NCBI GenBank assembly: GCA_023269675.1
Contig: JAHFSX010000007.1
Span: 1-64,000 of the forward strand
Direction of reading: 5' to 3'
Length of the DNA stretch: 64,000 nucleotides
Origin: Verrucomicrobiota bacterium
GTDB lineage: Bacteria > Verrucomicrobiota > Kiritimatiellia > RFP12 > UBA1067
The notes under the pieces are model-generated. The model saw nothing but the letters and a program-made list of their open reading frames with translations, made no database searches and was not told where the DNA came from. Positions 61,314-64,000 of this stretch are shown here, in pieces. The translations under genes were made by a program, and so were the position numbers. Numbering within the stretch: position 1 is the first letter of the stretch; every line of letters begins with the position of its first letter.

Positions 61314-62738
61314 CTAGACCTTGTAGTACTGCTCCCAGCCTTTGCGCGGGGGCGGCCCGGCCAGCAGGGCGTTGGCCACTTTGTCGTTGGTGATTTGCCG
61401 CGTCTCGCGGTCGAAGGTCATCTTGTTGTTCAGCCGCTGCGCGATCACGCCCAGCGCCAGCACCTGGCTCAGGGGGCCGGCGACCTCGAACGACGAGCGG
61501 CACTTCTCCTGGCCTTTGCACGCCAGCAGGAAGTTCTTGAAGTGGTTCGACGGGCTTTTGGGGACCTGTGGCAGCGTGGAGGCCATCTCCTTGGCCCTCG
61601 CCTCCGGGATGATCGACAGTTGGCTGCCGTGCGAGCCGCCTTTGAAGATCAGGTCATCGCTGTAGATCTCCTTGCCGGGCGAGAGCTTGTCGGCCGCCAC
61701 CGTAGCGCCGCCGCCGGGAGGCGGGATGTCGCCGCTGACGACGGCCTTGCCGTAGCCCTTGGGAAGCTCGGGGTAATTCTTGGCGCCGTCGTACCACTGC
61801 ACCTCGCACGCCGGCATGGCTCCGCGGGCGGGGAACTTGAAGGAGAGGGTGGAGGCCATGGGGAAGACGTAGGGGTTGTGCCCCTCCATCTTCACCGCGC
61901 TGACCTCGGTCGGCAGGCCGAGTTGCAAGAACTCGTGGGCGGTGTCCAAGATGTGGGCGCCCCAGTCGCCGAGCGCGCCGTTGCCGAAATCGAACCAGCA
62001 GCGCCAGTCGCCGTTGACGTAGTCCTTGTTGTAGTCGTGGAACGGCACCTGGCTGAGCCACGTGTCCCAGTCCAGCGTGGCGGGGACCGGCTGGGCGGCG
62101 GGCAGGCCCGCGACCTGTCCGTTCCACTTGTGCCAGCGGCGGCCGCCGTTCATGTGGGCGTTGATGCGGGTGACGTTCTTGATGATCCCCGCATCGACCC
62201 ACGCCTTGAACTGGAAGTAGTTGGCGTCGGAGTGGCCCTGGTTGCCCATCTGCGCGGCCACCTTGTGCTTCTTTTCGGCCTGCATCATCAGGTCGATTTC
62301 CTGGAAGGTGTGGGCCATGGGCTTCTCGACGTAGATGTGCTTGCCCATGCCCATGGCCATCATCGCGATCGGGAAGTGCGAGAAGTCCGGCACGCCGGCG
62401 GTGACCGCGTCGATCTGTCCGCCCAGCTTGTCCATCATCTTGCGGAAATCCTGGAAGCGCGGCACGTCCGGGAATTTCTTGAGCATCTTCTCGGTGTGCT
62501 TCGCACCCATGTCCGTGTCGCACAGGGCGACGATGTTGCAGAGGCCGGTCGCGTACAGGCCGTTGATGACGTCCGCGCCGCGGTTGCCGATGCCGCAGCA
62601 GGCGACGTTGACCTTTTCGTTCGGCGTGGCGGCGGCCGCCTGCGCCGAGGCGCGGATGAACGGGAAAGCCGAAAGCGCGGAGAGCGCCATCGTCCGCTTC
62701 AGGAAGGTGCGGCGCGAGGTGTCGTAACTGCTGTGCAT
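61314..62738 (-). CDS. Tat-exported Gfo/Idh/MocA family oxidoreductase
   Basis: 474 residues from ATG 62738 (AAGGGAG 6 bases upstream); the longest frame starts 65 codons earlier without a ribosome site. Twin-arginine leader SRRTFLKRTMALSALSAFPF. Rossmann domain VNVACCGIGNRGADVINGL, catalytic EKPMAHTFQE, then WNGQVAGLPAAQPVPATLDW, FDFGNGALGDWGAHILDTAH. Same class as the 28482 protein, but the two share only family motifs. Probably acts on sugars in the periplasm with bound nicotinamide cofactor. Divergent from the autotransporter-repeat gene at the window end. Confidence 0.92.
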   Translation of the reverse strand: MHSSYDTSRRTFLKRTMALSALSAFPFIRASAQAAAATPNEKVNVACCGIGNRGADVINGLYATGLCNIVALCDTDMGAKHTEKMLKKFPDVPRFQDFRKMMDKLGGQIDAVTAGVPDFSHFPIAMMAMGMGKHIYVEKPMAHTFQEIDLMMQAEKKHKVAAQMGNQGHSDANYFQFKAWVDAGIIKNVTRINAHMNGGRRWHKWNGQVAGLPAAQPVPATLDWDTWLSQVPFHDYNKDYVNGDWRCWFDFGNGALGDWGAHILDTAHEFLQLGLPTEVSAVKMEGHNPYVFPMASTLSFKFPARGAMPACEVQWYDGAKNYPELPKGYGKAVVSGDIPPPGGGATVAADKLSPGKEIYSDDLIFKGGSHGSQLSIIPEARAKEMASTLPQVPKSPSNHFKNFLLACKGQEKCRSSFEVAGPLSQVLALGVIAQRLNNKMTFDRETRQITNDKVANALLAGPPPRKGWEQYYKV

Positions 62739-63454
62739 GGAAAACTCCCTTAAAGGTTGGTCAGACCGTCTCCAGCAACCGTCGGTCACGGTCACGCGGA
62801 GACGTGAAAAACAGTGTGAATCAGCACAAGCGTAGCAGACGAAGTGCGGGTTATCAAGCGCGCCGTGCCCGGAAACTTGCGCCGGGGTGTGAGTCGACTT
62901 TGTTGAATCCACACCCGAAGGAGGAGTTAGCATTTAGCCCGCCGCCCGCGGAGCGGTAACAAACGGCGGGGTAACTTCTTGAACGCTTGAGATTATGATT
63001 AAGATTATGATTATGATTACGATTGCGGGTAAGAAGGGTTCCTGATCCCTCCTGGTCCTGATCGTGTTCTTAATCCTAATCCGGTTGAAGTTATGGACGA
63101 GGAGTTCGGAGTTGCAAGGCCATGAAAGTGAACGTGCGAGCGCGATGCGCGAGAGGCCGTACCTGTGTCTTCAAAATGAAGTCATGCGTGGGCTTCCAAA
63201 AAATCGGTTCTTCGCGGAAGGATTGCTCCTTTTTGCAACGCCTTCTTTCGCGGCCTTTTGGCGCCACCCACTTCCAATTCCTAACTCCTGAAGTCTCCTT
63301 GGTGCGACCCAGTTTCAACGAAACAAATCGCACCCCATGCGCCGCGGCGATCGTTTTTTGCGCGGCAACGCACTTCCCGCCTTGACGTAGACGGCCAATG
63401 GGTCTACGATTTTTCCCTACCTGACCACTAGATGTTAACAAATAAGGGGTTTTC
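62739..63454. other. Intergenic region holding a complete MITE-like element
   Basis: 715 bases between divergent genes. Copy D of the dispersed element occupies 62885-63335 (listed separately). The remaining flanks would hold the promoters of both genes; no other feature was seen. Confidence 0.5.
62885..63335 (+). mobile_element. MITE-like element, copy D, complete with near-perfect 9-bp duplication
   Basis: 451 bp. Left hairpin 62885-62916 (GGGTGTGAGTCGAC ... GTTGAAT-C-CACACCC) and right hairpin 63301-63335 (GGTGCGA-CCC-AGTTTC / GAAAC-AAATCGCACC). Flanks are CTTGCGCCG (62876-62884) and CATGCGCCG (63336-63344), eight of nine equal. It carries the ATTAAGATTATG-word module also seen in copy C (about 62980-63095) and the subterminal AGGAGTTAG / CTAACTCCT inverted words. 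No transposase frame. Confidence 0.72.
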
Positions 63455-64000
63455 ATGAATATCGCACGCCTGACCGCTTACCTGAGTTTCGTCGTACTGG
63501 CGATTGGTTCCACGCCTGCCCTTGCGCAGACCACGCGCACCTGGAACGGCGGCGGAGAGAACGATACCTGGAGCGCCAGCAACAACTGGGGCGGGTTCAC
63601 CCTTGTCGGCAATGAGTCGCTGGCCTTCGGCGGCACGGCGCGGCTGACGAATGTCAATGACCTCGCGGCAGATACGCCGTTCACCAACATCACCTTCAAC
63701 AGCGGCGCGGGCCCGTTCCGCCTCACGGGCAACCGCATCGCGCTCGGCGGCAACATTGCCAATAACGACGGGGACAACCAGCAGCTCGACATGGACATGC
63801 TCCTCGCCGGCACGCGCACGCTGAACGCGGGCAGCGGGAACCTTTTGCTGAACGGCGTCCTGAGCGGCAGCGGCGGCTTGGTCAAAAGCGGGGCCACTAC
63901 GGTTGTCCTTGCCGGCGACAACACCTACGAGGGTGCGACCTCCGTGAACTCCGGGTTTCTGCGCATCACGCATGACCGCGCGCTGGGATCGGCCGCGGGC
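63455..64000 (+). CDS. Autotransporter-associated beta-strand repeat protein, 3' end cut by window
   Basis: 182 residues visible and open at base 64000. AAGGGGTTTTC precedes the ATG. A signal peptide (LTAYLSFVVLAIGSTPALA) is followed by TRTWNGGGENDTWSASNNWG, the family start, and a first PATR motif GSGGLVKSGATTVVLAGDNT-YEGATSVNSG near 136-165. Same class as the 50143 protein but not a close copy. Probably a long secreted or surface beta-helix. The 9-bp-flanked element lies 119 bases upstream. Confidence 0.85.
   Translation, partial: MNIARLTAYLSFVVLAIGSTPALAQTTRTWNGGGENDTWSASNNWGGFTLVGNESLAFGGTARLTNVNDLAADTPFTNITFNSGAGPFRLTGNRIALGGNIANNDGDNQQLDMDMLLAGTRTLNAGSGNLLLNGVLSGSGGLVKSGATTVVLAGDNTYEGATSVNSGFLRITHDRALGSAAG

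Noticed and set aside
61302-62753. 483-codon + strand frame
   Set aside because: Antisense to the Tat-exported Gfo/Idh/MocA gene; no motif.

Overview
The window is high-GC DNA of a free-living Gram-negative bacterium that most resembles the PVC superphylum, probably Kiritimatiellota or a near Verrucomicrobiota relative. This rests on gene content only: autotransporter-type beta-strand repeat proteins, Tat-exported Gfo/Idh/MocA proteins, PQQ-type propellers with a WPQWRGP-like start, large secreted Calx-beta/Ig/DUF11 proteins, a fused MurC-MurB, and an EfpL/YeiP-type elongation factor P. No rRNA or complete marker set is present, so the assignment is moderate.

Layout. 1-6.7 kb: three + strand surface/secreted proteins, the first cut by the window edge. 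7.1-17.4 kb: a - strand block of two paralogous SUMF1-fold secreted proteins and a translationally coupled pair (small exported protein plus matrixin-like metalloprotease). 17.9-24.2 kb: an envelope/stress island (NERD protein, cardiolipin-synthase-like phospholipase D, AI-2E family permease, pirin, a 42-residue entericidin-like lipoprotein, MtfA-like peptidase) in which two genes have a 6-3-6 inverted-repeat site upstream. 24.7-36.5 kb: Hanks-type kinase with a zinc ribbon, two exported PQQ propellers, an orphan receiver protein, a Gfo/Idh/MocA protein, an extremely acidic repeat protein, a SIMPL-domain gene broken by an in-frame amber codon, and a TPR protein. 37-46.4 kb: tRNA-Ile(CAU), an RluA-type pseudouridine synthase, SppA, then the division and cell-wall cluster murC-murB, ddl, ftsQ, ftsA, ftsZ. 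46.6-64 kb: an exported propeller, a double alpha/beta hydrolase, two autotransporter-repeat proteins (one cut by the window end), glmS, a PHP phosphoesterase, ilvD, efpL, a GT4 glycosyltransferase, a cobalamin adenosyltransferase and a second Tat-exported Gfo/Idh/MocA protein.

How the genes work together: GlmS, MurCB and Ddl supply peptidoglycan precursors, and FtsQ/FtsA/FtsZ form the divisome core. The FtsZ is divergent in its GTPase and T7-loop motifs. Most of the remaining genes are exported and concern the cell surface, polymer or sugar turnover, and envelope stress.

The most novel signal is non-coding: a dispersed element of about 290-450 bp with hairpin-forming terminal inverted repeats. 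It occurs four times; two full copies are flanked by 9-bp direct repeats, as expected of a transposed non-autonomous (MITE-like) element. Other intergenic repeats (REP-like palindromes and palindromes built from short iterated words) are also common. No CRISPR array, rRNA operon, prophage or intact insertion sequence was seen.
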